Shown here: positions 44,676-53,644 of the stretch, one piece after another
How positions within the stretch are numbered: position 1 is the first letter of the stretch
How the letters are laid out: every line of letters begins with the position of its first letter
Origin: Phytohabitans houttuyneae
GTDB lineage: Bacteria > Actinomycetota > Actinomycetes > Mycobacteriales > Micromonosporaceae
NCBI RefSeq assembly: GCF_011764425.1
Contig: NZ_BLPF01000002.1
Location: forward strand, 2,356,997 to 2,420,996
Length of the DNA stretch: 64,000 bases
Direction: 5' to 3'
Made by a program: the position numbers and the translations under genes
Notes under the pieces: generated by a model
Told to the model about the DNA's origin: nothing
Seen by the model: only the letters and a program-made list of their open reading frames with translations
Database searches by the model: none

Positions 44676-45583
44676 GAGCGGGGTTCGATCAGGTACTCCT
44701 GGTCGGCGGCCCCGGTGCAGGCGGCGTGCACCACCTCGGCGCCCGGGTCGCGGGCGCCCTCGCGGATGCCGAGGCAGAGGTCGCCCTGCGCGGAGCGGAT
44801 CCGGTACCGGTCGGGCGCGGACGGCTCGATGTGGAACAGCTGGATCGGCCGGCTGGGCTGGCAGTCGTCCCACGGCTCCAGCAGGCCCCGGCCCGGGCCG
44901 GACAGCAGCACGGTGAGGCAGCCGACGCCCAGCTGCGGGTGGGCCCACGTGATGAAGTACAGGCCGTCGCGCACCGGCTCGACCCGGGTGACCGGCGGCT
45001 CCGCCTCCGCGCACGGGCGCTGGGCGGCGACCGGACTGCCGTAGCGGCCGCTGCGGTCGACGCCCTCGGTCAGGCACAGCTCGGGCGCCCGCGCCGGGTG
45101 GATGCGCACCGGACCTGCCGCCAGCGCCGCCGCGGGCGGGGACGGGGCGGGCGGGGCGGCCGGTTGCCGCGCGCCGCGTACCACCAGCCAGGTGCTGGCC
45201 GCGAGCGTCACCGCGACGGCCGCGACGACGACGACCAGCACGGCGGTCCGGCGCGACCGCGGCGGGGCGGGTGGCGCGGGAGCGGGCGGCGGGTCGCCGT
45301 GGGCGGCCAGCCGCTCGCGGGCGGCCAGCCAGGCCGCGACGTCGCCCGGCGTGCCGCCGCAGGCCCTGACGAGCGCGGCGACAAGGTCCGGGCGGGGCAG
45401 GCCGGTGCGGCGCAGCACGTCCGCGACGGTGCTGCGGGGCAGCAGGTCGCCGTTGGCGGCGGCGCGCTCCTCGAGCTGGCGGAACGTCAGGCCCGACCGT
45501 TCCTTGAGGCGCTTGAGCTGCGCCACGAACTCGGGCGCGGTCGCCGGGTGGTCCGGCGCGAGTCCCCCGTTGACACCAACCAC
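44672..45583 (-). CDS. Membrane one-component regulator: HTH, TM helix, beta-trefoil-like sensor
   Basis: 303 residues from the GTG at 45583. Residues about 17-90 are an XRE-type HTH (FVAQLKRLKERSGLTFRQLEERAAA, LPRSTVADVL). A Pro-rich linker leads to a single membrane helix (TAVLVVVVAAVAVTLAASTWLVV) and an outer domain with QLFHIEPS, DRYRIRSAQGDLCLGI and QEYLIEPRS, resembling ricin-type beta-trefoil repeats. This puts a DNA-binding domain inside and a sugar-binding-like domain outside. Ligand unknown. Confidence 0.7.
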   Translation of the reverse strand: MVGVNGGLAPDHPATAPEFVAQLKRLKERSGLTFRQLEERAAANGDLLPRSTVADVLRRTGLPRPDLVAALVRACGGTPGDVAAWLAARERLAAHGDPPPAPAPPAPPRSRRTAVLVVVVAAVAVTLAASTWLVVRGARQPAAPPAPSPPAAALAAGPVRIHPARAPELCLTEGVDRSGRYGSPVAAQRPCAEAEPPVTRVEPVRDGLYFITWAHPQLGVGCLTVLLSGPGRGLLEPWDDCQPSRPIQLFHIEPSAPDRYRIRSAQGDLCLGIREGARDPGAEVVHAACTGAADQEYLIEPRS

Positions 45584-45633
45584 GGCTGTCGATCCTACCG
45601 GCGGCCCCGCACGCCGGCCCGCTCCACTATGGA

Positions 45634-46826
45634 CTACAGGGCGGTGCGGCGGCGCACGGCCGGGCCGAGCGCGAGCATGCCGGCCGCGGTGAGCAGGCCG
45701 ACCGCGCCGACCGTGAACCAGAGCGCGCCCATGCTTACCGTGAGCAGCCGGCTGCCGGCCAGCGGCGCGACCACGGACGCGACCGCCCACGCGAAGCCGA
45801 ACAGCCCCGAGTACCGCCCCGCAGGTGCGCGGGCGCCAGCGCCGCCACGATCGTCCCGCCGATGCCGGCGGTGATGATCTCGCCGGTGGTCCACAGCGCC
45901 ACCGTCAGCGCGAGGTGCGCGGCGGTCGTCGCGTACGCCGTCGCGGCGAAGCCCGCCGCCATCACCGCCAGGCCGAGCGCCATCACGCGGGGCAGGTCGT
46001 AGCGGCCCAGCCAGCCGGAGACGAGCGGCTGGAACGCGACGATCAGGATGCCGTTGAGCGCCATCGCCATGCCGAACTCGCGCGTGTCCAGGCCGGCCAC
46101 GTCGGTCATCGCCACCGGCAGCATGGTGACCGTCTGCAGGTACACGAGGGCCTGCCCGAACGTGATCACCGTGAAGGCCACCATCGTGCGGTCCCGCAGC
46201 ACCGCGCCGAAGCCGCCGGTCGCGGTCTCGTCGTGCAGCGGCCGCGTCTCCGGCACGGCCCGCCACACCAGCGCCGCGAACACCACGCACGTCACCGCGT
46301 CGGCGAAGAAGAGCCAGGAGAAGCCGAGGTGGGCAAGCCAGCCGCCGGCGACCATCGCGACCGCGTACCCCAGGTTGATGGCCCAGAAGAGCAGGCCGAA
46401 CGCCTTCGGCCGCAGGCTGGGCGCGACAAGGTCGGCGACCAGCGCGCTGGACGCGGGACGGTACGCGTCGATCAGCAGGCCGAGCACGAACATGCCGGCG
46501 AGGATCGTGGCGAGACCGGAGCTGTACCCGAGCGCGAGCATCACCGCCGCGGTCGCCACCATGCTGCCGGAGAGCGTGACGCGGCGGCCGATGCGGTCGG
46601 TGAGCAGGCCGGCGACGAGTTGGGAGATCAGCGAGCCGACGCCGAAGAGCGTCATCGCGAGGCCGGCGACCGCGACCGAGAAGCCGCGCGCCTGGGTGAG
46701 GTACACGCCGGTGAACGGCATGACCATCGTGCCGAGGCGGTTGACGAGCGTGCCCGCCCACAGCGCCCAGAAGGGGCGGGGGAGCTTTCGCTGTTCCTGC
46801 GCGGGAGCCGCCGCGGTCGTCGTCAC
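45634..46826 (-). CDS. MFS transporter (frameshifted)
   Basis: ATG at 46826. Twelve-helix drug/metabolite exporter pattern: FWALWAGTLVNRLGTMVMPF, LTDRIGRRVTLSGS (motif A), FGLLFWAINLGYAVAMVAGG. The frame breaks at the C4 run 45817-45820; one extra C joins APAHLRG to RYSGLFGFAWAVASVVAPL, with the stop at 45634, about 397 residues. It diverges over 60 bp from a DUF5937 regulator with a perfect palindrome between, so it is probably repressed by it. Confidence 0.82.
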
Positions 46827-46864
46827 GCAGACAGGGTGGATCTCGCGGGACGCCTGGCGCGAAC

Positions 46865-46884
46865 GTCTTAGCGTAAGCTAAGAC
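46865..46884. promoter_or_regulatory. Palindromic operator between MFS exporter and ArsR/DUF5937 gene
   Basis: GTCTTAGC (46865-46872), spacer GTAA, GCTAAGAC (46877-46884): a perfect 8-bp inverted repeat ending two bases before the regulator ATG. This is the size and position of an ArsR-type operator controlling both genes. Confidence 0.82.
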
Positions 46885-46886
46885 GA

Positions 46887-47858
46887 ATGACGGTCACCTG
46901 GCTGCTCGGGCCGGACGACGTGGCCCGCATCCGCTTCGCGTACTCGCCGATGTGGGAGCTGATGGCCAGCCTCCGCACGCTCAGCGACCCCGCGCGGCAG
47001 GCCATCCACCGCCCCTGGGTCGCGGCCGTCCGCCCCCGCCTCGCCACGTTCGGCGCCGACCTGGCCGAGCTGTTCGCGCTCGTGCCCCCGGACGGGTACA
47101 TGCCGGACTTCCTCACCCCGCCGCCCGAGGCGCCGGCACCGACGTTCGCCTCCGAGCTGGAGCGCATCCGGCGCACCGTCCCGCAGACCGCGCACACCGA
47201 GGTCAGCCGCCTCGACCCGGCGCGTTCGCCGGCCATCGCCGCGTTCCTGGCCGACCCGGCCGGGGGCATCGAGCGGGTCGCCGGCACCCTGGCCCGCTAC
47301 TGGGACGCCTGCCTGCGCGAGCACTGGCCGCGGGTGCACGGCCTGCTGGAGGCGGACGTCATCCGCCGCACCCGCACGCTCGCCGCCGGTGGCGCCCGCG
47401 CGCTCTTCGACTCGCTCAACCCGGCCGTCACCTGGACCGGCGACCGCCTGCACATCGACCGCCCGCACTGCCTCGTCGAGGGCCCGCACGGCGAGGGCCT
47501 GGTGCTGGTGCCGAGCGCGTTCCACTGGCCGGCGGTCGCGGTGATGTCCGCGCCGTACCAGGCGATGCTCGCCTACCCGGTCGCCGGCGTCGGCACCCTC
47601 TGGGACGACACGCCACCACCCGCGCCGGACGGCCTCGCCGCGCTGATCGGCCGCAGCCGCGCCCGCATGCTCGTCGCCCTCGCCGAGCCCTCGACGACGA
47701 CCGCGCTCGCCCGCCGGCTGTCGCTGACCACGGGCGCGGTCAGCCAGCACCTGTCGGTACTGCGCGGCGGCGGCCTCGCGGTCGGCAAGCGGGTCGGCAA
47801 GGAGGTCTACTACCGCCGCACGCCGACCGGCGACGCCCTCACCCGGAGCGCATCGTGA
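46887..47858 (+). CDS. DUF5937-type ArsR-family regulator
   Basis: 323 residues, ATG at 46887. N-terminal domain opens LLGPDDVARIRFAYSPMWELMASL with YMPDFLTPPP; the C-terminal winged helix is ALARRLSLTTGAVSQHLSVL then GKRVGKEVYYRRT. Same architecture as 13690-14655. The transcript is almost certainly leaderless or nearly so, since the palindromic operator abuts the start codon. Confidence 0.85.
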   Translation: MTVTWLLGPDDVARIRFAYSPMWELMASLRTLSDPARQAIHRPWVAAVRPRLATFGADLAELFALVPPDGYMPDFLTPPPEAPAPTFASELERIRRTVPQTAHTEVSRLDPARSPAIAAFLADPAGGIERVAGTLARYWDACLREHWPRVHGLLEADVIRRTRTLAAGGARALFDSLNPAVTWTGDRLHIDRPHCLVEGPHGEGLVLVPSAFHWPAVAVMSAPYQAMLAYPVAGVGTLWDDTPPPAPDGLAALIGRSRARMLVALAEPSTTTALARRLSLTTGAVSQHLSVLRGGGLAVGKRVGKEVYYRRTPTGDALTRSAS

Positions 47859-47989
47859 GGCCGGCGCGGTGCCCGCCGGTGACGGGCCTGCCGCTTGAGC
47901 GCCAGGCTCAACGCGAATGTGTTGGCGTAGCCCGCCGCGCGACGTCGCGGTCACCCCGAGGACTTCGTCGCGGAACTGGTGGGCTAGAG

Positions 47990-48377
47990 ACCTTCGGGGC
48001 CGGGCGGGTGGGTCTCCGCGGCCTTCAGTAAATCCAACCCAAACCAGACGCGAGCTACCGCGACGCCCGCGGTGGTCCGGACCGTTGCTCCCGCGGCCTC
48101 ACCCTCCGCGGTCGCCCAGCTCACCCCCCTCCCGCAGATCGTGCCCGCGCCGTAGCGGCCAGCGCTTCCCCTGCCCGCGCTTCTGCAGATCTTCGAGGCG
48201 GGAGTGCGCGAGTCCGCCCGCAGTTCGGCCCCGCCGTAGCGGTCGGTGACTGTCGACCAGTCGGGGTCGGTGTGACCGTCGAAATCTTGGTGAGTTAGCG
48301 CGCCATTTCGACGCCAACTTGCCAAGATCTGCCGCAGCGGGCTCCTGGGTTGAGCTGGGCGACCGCGGAGGGTGAGG
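47990..48377. repeat. Dispersed repeat copies D (plus) and E (minus, truncated)
   Basis: Copy D core 48054-48115 (AGCTACCGCGACGCCCG to CCTCCGCGGTCGC). Copy E core starts 48359 (GCGACCGCGGAGGGTGAGGC) and breaks off at about 48377. Between them lie the GCAGATCTTC/CCAAGATCTGC segments shared with copy B. The left flank CTCCGCGGCC...CCAACCC is shared with copy G. The 47859-48446 stretch otherwise has no supported gene. Confidence 0.75.
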
Positions 48378-48446
48378 CGGCAACCGCGGGCACAGCGGCA
48401 CCCCCGCAACCGGACCGGGCGTATCGTGGGCCGAGAGGCAACGATC

Positions 48447-48881
48447 ATGAGGACGCCCTGGGTCGCGCCCGCGTTGGCCGCCCTGCTCGGGATGGCCGGC
48501 TGGGGCGTGGTGGAGATGACACCGGACGGCCGGGAGCCGCCGCCGGCGCCAGTGCCCGTGTCCGTGCCGGCGCTCGCGCCCGCCGATGAGCTTCGGCTCG
48601 AACGCGCCGCGTACCGCGACCGGCTCGCGGACCAGGCGCGCGCGGTCCAGCGGGCGCGAGCGGAGGCCGAGGCGAAACGCGTCGCGGCCGAAAAGGCGGC
48701 CGCCGAGCCGGCCCAGCCAAGGAACCAGGCACCGGCCGACGAGGAGAGCCCCAACTGCTATCCGGCCGGCTGCGTCCCACCGCCCGATCCCGACCTGCCG
48801 GCCGCGCCGGACAACGGCGGTGAGCCCGCCGGCCCTTACTGCTACACCAGCCCTACCGGCCGCGTCTGTACCACCTACTGA
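48447..48881 (+). CDS. Small secreted Cys-containing protein inside the repeat cluster
   Basis: 144 residues, ATG after a GAGAGGCAACG sequence (weak ribosome site). N-terminal signal or anchor (VAPALAALLGMAGWGVVEM), a Pro-rich linker, an Arg/Ala/Glu coiled-coil segment (RLADQARAVQRARAEAEAKR, about residues 60-90) and a C-terminal domain with four Cys (CYPAGC, YCYTSPTGRVC). It is flanked by repeat copy E upstream and copy F downstream. No known family recognised; probably extracellular. Confidence 0.6.
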   Translation: MRTPWVAPALAALLGMAGWGVVEMTPDGREPPPAPVPVSVPALAPADELRLERAAYRDRLADQARAVQRARAEAEAKRVAAEKAAAEPAQPRNQAPADEESPNCYPAGCVPPPDPDLPAAPDNGGEPAGPYCYTSPTGRVCTTY

Positions 48882-49004
48882 CCGTCCGCACCGAGTCTCG
48901 TACCAACGATGCGGGTGTCGGGCCACACCGCCGGCAACCACCGACCTGGACCCCTGGCCGCCGCCGGACCGGCCGCCGCCACCGCCGGCGGCGGGGTTGG
49001 TCGT

Positions 49005-49067
49005 GCGACCGCGGAGGGTGAGGCCGCGGGAGCAACGGTCCGGACCATCGCGGACGTCGCGGTAGCC
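49005..49067 (-). repeat. Dispersed repeat, copy F (minus orientation)
   Basis: GCGACCGCGGAGGGTGAGGC through CGGGAGCAACGGTCCGGACC to GACGTCGCGGTAGCC, nearly identical to copy B. It stands inverted relative to copy D, about 890 bp away, with the small secreted-protein gene between. The rest of 48882-49110 shows no gene. Confidence 0.78.
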
Positions 49068-49110
49068 CATTGTGGACGGCCCCGCGCGGAGGGTTCCGTA
49101 GACTGCGGGC

Positions 49111-49773
49111 GTGGTGCGCGGGTTGTTGCTGGACTTCTACGGCACGGTGGTGGAGGACGACGACGCCATCATCGAGGCGGTCGGGGCGCGGGTCGCGGCC
49201 GGGGCCAGCCGGCCGGTCGGCGCCGATCGGGTGGTCGAGGAGTGGACGCGGGAGTTCGCGGCGGTCGCGGACGGCACGCCGTTCCGGACGTTGCGGGAGT
49301 GCGCGACCCGCAGCCTCGCCACGGTGATGGAGCGGGTCGGGTGCCCGGGCGACGCGGCGCGGCTGTGCGCGCCGCAGTTCGCGTACTGGCGGGCGCCGCC
49401 GGTGCGTCCCGGCACGCTGGAGTTTCTCGCCGGCCTCGACCTGCCCGTGTGCGTGGTGTCCGATGTGGACCGTGACGACCTCGACGCGGCCATCGCCCAC
49501 CACGGGCTGTCGTTCACCGCGGTCGTGACCAGCCAGGAGGTCGGTGCCTACAAGCCGGCGGCCGCCATGTTCGCGCGCGGGCTGGCCGCCCTGTCGCTGG
49601 ACGCCGCCGACGTGCTGCACGTCGGCGACTCGGCGCGCAACGACGTGGGCGGCGCGCACGCGGCCGGCATCCGGGCGGTGTGGGTCAACCGGCGCGGGCG
49701 GCCGCCGCTCGCCAAGGCCTCCTACGAGATCGCGGACCTCGGCGGGCTGGCGGCGGTGCTCAGGGCTTTCTAG
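49111..49773 (+). CDS. HAD-superfamily hydrolase
   Basis: 220 residues, GTG start. Motif I LLLDFYGTV (nucleophile Asp8, Tyr10 in the second position as in some dehalogenase-type members), motif II VVSDVDR, the Lys in GAYKPAAAMFARGL and motif IV HVGDSARNDVGGAHAAG. Helical cap between motifs I and II. Probably a phosphatase on a small molecule. The 3' end overlaps the convergent methyltransferase gene by 14 bp. Confidence 0.85.
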   Translation: MVRGLLLDFYGTVVEDDDAIIEAVGARVAAGASRPVGADRVVEEWTREFAAVADGTPFRTLRECATRSLATVMERVGCPGDAARLCAPQFAYWRAPPVRPGTLEFLAGLDLPVCVVSDVDRDDLDAAIAHHGLSFTAVVTSQEVGAYKPAAAMFARGLAALSLDAADVLHVGDSARNDVGGAHAAGIRAVWVNRRGRPPLAKASYEIADLGGLAAVLRAF

Positions 49774-50557
49774 CCACCGCGCCGTACGCGTCGATGGCCT
49801 GCGCGTCCGGCTCGTCCGGGCGCCACAGCGGGATCGGCACGAGGCCGGGCTCGACGAGCTCCAGGCCGGCGAAGCAGGTGGCCAGCTCCGCCGGTGGCCG
49901 CAGGATGTACGGCACGCCGCCGCTCTGCGCCAGCTTGTTCGCCCCCGCGACGACGGCCGGGCTCGTGTCGGTGCCGTCCCACAGCACGAGGTAGCTGCCG
50001 GACGGGGTGGCGTCGCTGACCCGGCCGACGATGGAGCGGACCGTGTCCATGTCCGGCTCGTAACCCATCACGCCCATGAACATCACCGCGATCGGCTGGT
50101 CGAAGTCGAGCGACTTCCGCGCCTCGGCCACGATGAGGTCGGGGTCGTGGTAGTCGGCCGGCACGTACGTCGTCAGGCCCTCGGACGTCGTGTCGGCCAG
50201 CAGCGCGCGGGCGTGCACGAGCACCATGGGGTCGTTGTCGACGTACACGATGCGGGCCTGCGGCGCCGCCGCCTGCGCGACCTGGTGCGTGTTCTGCATG
50301 GTGGGCAGTCCGGTGCCCACGTCGATGAACTGCCGCACGCCCGCCTCGGCCGCCAGGTGGCGCACCACCCGGATCAGAAACTTGCGCGACTCCCGGGCCA
50401 TCACGACGATCTCGGGGTAGACGCCGGCCACGGCGTCACCGGCGGCGCGGTCGGCCTGGAAGTTGTCCTTGCCGCCCATCCAGTAGTTCCAGATCCGGGC
50501 CGCGTGCGGCACGTCGGCCTGGAGCTTGTCGGCGAGCTCGCCGTCCGGGTCCACCAT
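49760..50557 (-). CDS. S-adenosyl methyltransferase of the DUF574 family
   Basis: 265 residues. AARIWNYWMGGKDNFQADRAAGD, FIDVGTGLPTMQNTHQVAQ and VYVDNDPMVLVHARALL follow the same order as in 29682-30509. Expansion of this family is typical of actinomycetes; targets are unknown. Convergent with the HAD gene. Confidence 0.87.
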   Translation of the reverse strand: MVDPDGELADKLQADVPHAARIWNYWMGGKDNFQADRAAGDAVAGVYPEIVVMARESRKFLIRVVRHLAAEAGVRQFIDVGTGLPTMQNTHQVAQAAAPQARIVYVDNDPMVLVHARALLADTTSEGLTTYVPADYHDPDLIVAEARKSLDFDQPIAVMFMGVMGYEPDMDTVRSIVGRVSDATPSGSYLVLWDGTDTSPAVVAGANKLAQSGGVPYILRPPAELATCFAGLELVEPGLVPIPLWRPDEPDAQAIDAYGAVARKP

Positions 50558-50644
50558 GGCGAGGATCCTACTTGGACGGACGGCGCGGCGGCACCGGCCC
50601 GTTCGACCGATCGGGCCGGCACCGTGCGTGCCGGCTCGCTCACG

Positions 50645-51550
50645 CTAGCGTCCCGGACGCCCGCCGCCGGTGGGGGTCGTGGTGGTGTCCACGCCGACCG
50701 TGAGCGAGACCGCGTACCCCGAGGCGACATCGCCGGTGACCGTGCCCAGCTGGCTCGCGCCGCCGTCGTCGCCGAAGACGTTGTCACCCTGGAGGGTGAC
50801 GCGGGAGAGGTTGCCCACGGACGACTCGTAGCCGGGCTGGGCGTACACCTGCTCGCTCGCGTCCTGCGGGAGGGCGACCTGCGAGGTGGAGATGGCGTTG
50901 CCCGCGTCGGTGATGCTGGCCTGGTCGGGGTAGACCTCGAAGTGGACGTGCGGCCACCGGCCCGAGTAGCAGGCCGGGAAGATGCTCGTGAAGCGCACTG
51001 TGCCGTCGGCGTCGGCGATCTGCACGCCGCGCAGGTAGTTCTGGTCCTCGGCACCCTCGGAGTAGAGCGAGTAGCGGCCCTCGCGGTCGCAATGCCAGAC
51101 GTACACCGCCACGCCCGCGAACGGCTTGCCGCCGCCGGCGAGGTCCTTGACGACAAGCTCCAGCGTCATGGGTACGCCCCCGGCCGTCCCGCTCGACCCG
51201 CCGAAGCTGGAGCGGATGTCGCCGCGCACGATGCCGCTGTCGTCCAGCACGTTGGGGCCGTTGGAGCCGTCGCCGGGGTACGGCCCGGCCGTCTCGTCCG
51301 GTATCTCGCCGGTAGTGGCGGCGGGCGTGGCCGCCGCGGCGGCGGAGGAGGAGGTGGGCGAGGACGCCGGGGAGGACGTGGACGGCGAGCTGCCGCACGC
51401 CGCGAGGCCGAGGCCGGTGATGCCGAGCCCGAGCGCCTTCAGCACCCGGCGGCGGCCCATCAGGGTGCCGAGGTCGAAGCCGAGGCCCTGGTCGACGAGC
51501 TCCTCGCCGGGCCGTGGCAGCGGGCGTCCCTGGTACTGCTCGTGCGGCAT
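50645..51550 (-). CDS. Secreted intradiol ring-cleavage dioxygenase-like lipoprotein
   Basis: 301 residues, ATG 51550 with AGGAGT upstream. Tat/lipobox hybrid: MGRRRVLKALGLGITGLGLAACGS from about residue 30. After a Ser/Ala/Thr linker the catholdioxygenase-like domain has VYVWHCDREGRYSLYS, FTSIFPACYSGRWPHVHFEV (iron-ligating Tyr and two His) and a terminal NVFGDDG. Intradiol enzymes cleave catechols using Fe(III); this membrane-anchored outer-face type probably acts on plant or soil aromatics. Substrate unknown. Confidence 0.82.
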   Translation of the reverse strand: MPHEQYQGRPLPRPGEELVDQGLGFDLGTLMGRRRVLKALGLGITGLGLAACGSSPSTSSPASSPTSSSAAAAATPAATTGEIPDETAGPYPGDGSNGPNVLDDSGIVRGDIRSSFGGSSGTAGGVPMTLELVVKDLAGGGKPFAGVAVYVWHCDREGRYSLYSEGAEDQNYLRGVQIADADGTVRFTSIFPACYSGRWPHVHFEVYPDQASITDAGNAISTSQVALPQDASEQVYAQPGYESSVGNLSRVTLQGDNVFGDDGGASQLGTVTGDVASGYAVSLTVGVDTTTTPTGGGRPGR

Positions 51551-51709
51551 GACTCCTCCGATCACATCGTGGCACCACCCGGCGCCACGACAACAGTCGC
51601 CGCGGTTTCGGTGGGCCCGTTGTGGTCCGGCTGTGAGCCAGCTGTGCCCGACGCCGACCTCTCTGGGGCAAAGGCGAGCATATCGGCCATCTTGCCACGA
51701 AGGGCGGAC

Positions 51710-51729
51710 GCGGCGTACCGGTACGCCGC
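51710..51729. terminator. Perfect 20-bp palindrome after the GH43 operon
   Basis: GCGGCGTACCGGTACGCCGC, forming an 8-bp stem with a CCGG loop, 19 bp beyond the GH43 stop on its transcript. It can end transcription from the minus strand and perhaps from nothing on the plus strand. Confidence 0.62.
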
Positions 51730-51748
51730 GCCCACCCCCGGGGTCCGG

Positions 51749-53644
51749 TCAGGCCGCGCGCAGGTGGAACCGCTGGCAGATGTTGTCCAGCCACGACCAC
51801 TGTGCGATGTTCGCGCCCATCGCGAGGTCGCAGTTGGCCAGGTCGACCGCCTTGCCGCTGTGCCGCGCCAGGAGGCGGACCGCGCCGTCGGTCAGGACCT
51901 CCAGGCGGAACTGCGAGTTGGTACCCGAGCAGGCGGTGCTCTGCTCGATGTTGGCACCGTCCGATGTGGAGCTTCCAGCGACGGCGAGGCAACCGGAGGC
52001 GTTGTGCGCCGGGCGGATCCGGTAGAAGCCGCTGTCGGTGTGCGTGAAGGACCAGCGCTGGCAGTCGGCGCCGTTGTAGACCCAGGCGCGCACGTTGGCG
52101 CCGCTGCCGGTGGAGCAGTCCGCGACGTCCAGCACCTTCCCGCTCTGGACGCTGGTGACCGTGACGTTGCCGGCCGGGGCGAGCCGCCACTGCTGGCAGC
52201 TGTTGCCCAGCCACGCCCACTGCCGCACGTCCGCGCCGCCCGCCGTCGAGCAGTCGGCGACGTCGAGGACCTTGCCGCTGGCCCGGTTCTGCAGGCGCAG
52301 CCACCCGTCCGCGGTGGTGACCGGCTGGAACTGCTGGCACGCGTTGTCCAGCCACGCCCACTGCCGGATGTCCGCGCCGTCCGCCGACGCGCAGTCCGCC
52401 AGGTCGAGCGCCTTGCGGGTGCTCCGGTTGACCAGGCGGTGATACCCGTCCGCGGTCTGGTCCAGGACCCACCGGCTGGCCGCCGCCGCGCAGTCGCCCT
52501 GCGTGACATTGGCGCCGTCGGCGGTGCCGGCCGCGGTCAGGCACAGGCCGCTGTTGCGGTTGACGACTGTGTACGCTCCACCCTGGACATTCGCGGTGAT
52601 CGGCCCCAGCTCACCCGCCGGCACGGCCAGCGACGTGCTGGTCGAGGCGGGCGCGCCGAAGTTCGGCGTGTTGTCGGAGTTCCAGGTGAAGCGCTGCGCC
52701 CGCGTCGACCGGCTGCTGCCACAGCCCTCGCTGGTCGAGGCGTTGCCGTGGTAGACGATCCAGTCCTCGGCGCCGTTCGGCGACGTGAAGAAGCCGTTGT
52801 GCCCCGGCCCGTACACGCCGTTGCCGCGCTGGAAGACCGGGTTCGGTGACTTCGTCCAGGACGAGGCGCTGAGCGGGTTGCTGCCGGTGAGCGTGAGCAG
52901 GCCGAGCTTGTAGTCCGGCGTGTTGCACGACGACGCGGAGTACACGAGCATGGTCTTTCCGTTGCGTTGCAACGGCTCCGCGCCCTCGTTGGTGCGGCCG
53001 CCCACGGTCTCCCAGGAGTGGGTGGGGCGGGAGATGAGCACCTTGCTGCCGGTGATGGTCCACGGGTTGGTCATCCGCGCGATCCAGATGCTCTGGTCGG
53101 CGCCCTGCCACTCCGACCACAGCAGGTAGAGCTGGCCGCCGATCGTGACGTAGCTGCCGTCGATGTTCCACGTCGTCGGCATCGGCGAGCCGCGGTAGAT
53201 GTACGGCCCCATCGGGTCGTCGCCGGCGCTCTCTAGCACGGTCAGGTGCTGCCGGTCGAGGTTGGCGGCGTGCCCCGAGGTGAACATCAGGTACCACCGG
53301 GTGCCGCTCGGCCCGTTCAGGCGGTGGAACTCGAACGCCCAGAAGTTGCAGCAGGAGTCCGCCGCCGTCTCCGACCACACGTACACCGGCGGGGCGGTGG
53401 CCAGGCCGGCGAGCGTGGGCGACTTGCGCATCACCAGCTGCGAGGTCCAGGTGGTGGTGGCGAGGTAGTAGTTGCCCTCGAAGTACTGCAGCCACGGGTC
53501 GGCGCCGTTGGCCAGCAGCGGGTTGCGGAAGGTGGTCTCGCCGACCGCGTTCGCCGATGGGGTGACGACGCCGGTGAGGGCGAGCGCGGCCAGGGTGGCC
53601 GCCGCGAGGGCGGCCACCAGGCGCGTACGGGCTCGTCTCAGCAT
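51749..53644 (-). CDS. Secreted GH43 alpha-L-arabinofuranosidase-like enzyme with two CBM13 domains
   Basis: 631 residues, ATG at 53644 overlapping the upstream gene by 7 nt. Signal peptide (LVAALAAATLAALALTGVV, ANA). Five-bladed propeller with the GH43 triad: base Asp in NGADPW, pKa-setting Asp in WNIDGSY, acid Glu in NEGAEPL. C-terminal residues about 360-631 form two ricin-type trefoils with repeated Q-x-W motifs (QWAWLDNACQQF, QWAWLGNSCQQW, QWSWLDNICQRF). It removes arabinose from arabinan or arabinoxylan outside the cell. Pairs with the upstream beta-helix protein for pectin-type substrates. Confidence 0.9.
   Translation of the reverse strand: MLRRARTRLVAALAAATLAALALTGVVTPSANAVGETTFRNPLLANGADPWLQYFEGNYYLATTTWTSQLVMRKSPTLAGLATAPPVYVWSETAADSCCNFWAFEFHRLNGPSGTRWYLMFTSGHAANLDRQHLTVLESAGDDPMGPYIYRGSPMPTTWNIDGSYVTIGGQLYLLWSEWQGADQSIWIARMTNPWTITGSKVLISRPTHSWETVGGRTNEGAEPLQRNGKTMLVYSASSCNTPDYKLGLLTLTGSNPLSASSWTKSPNPVFQRGNGVYGPGHNGFFTSPNGAEDWIVYHGNASTSEGCGSSRSTRAQRFTWNSDNTPNFGAPASTSTSLAVPAGELGPITANVQGGAYTVVNRNSGLCLTAAGTADGANVTQGDCAAAASRWVLDQTADGYHRLVNRSTRKALDLADCASADGADIRQWAWLDNACQQFQPVTTADGWLRLQNRASGKVLDVADCSTAGGADVRQWAWLGNSCQQWRLAPAGNVTVTSVQSGKVLDVADCSTGSGANVRAWVYNGADCQRWSFTHTDSGFYRIRPAHNASGCLAVAGSSTSDGANIEQSTACSGTNSQFRLEVLTDGAVRLLARHSGKAVDLANCDLAMGANIAQWSWLDNICQRFHLRAA

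Noticed and set aside
48099-49070. Open frame running through two repeat copies
   Set aside because: It begins in the reverse complement of copy F and is made of repeat sequence; the small secreted-protein gene on the other strand is more credible.
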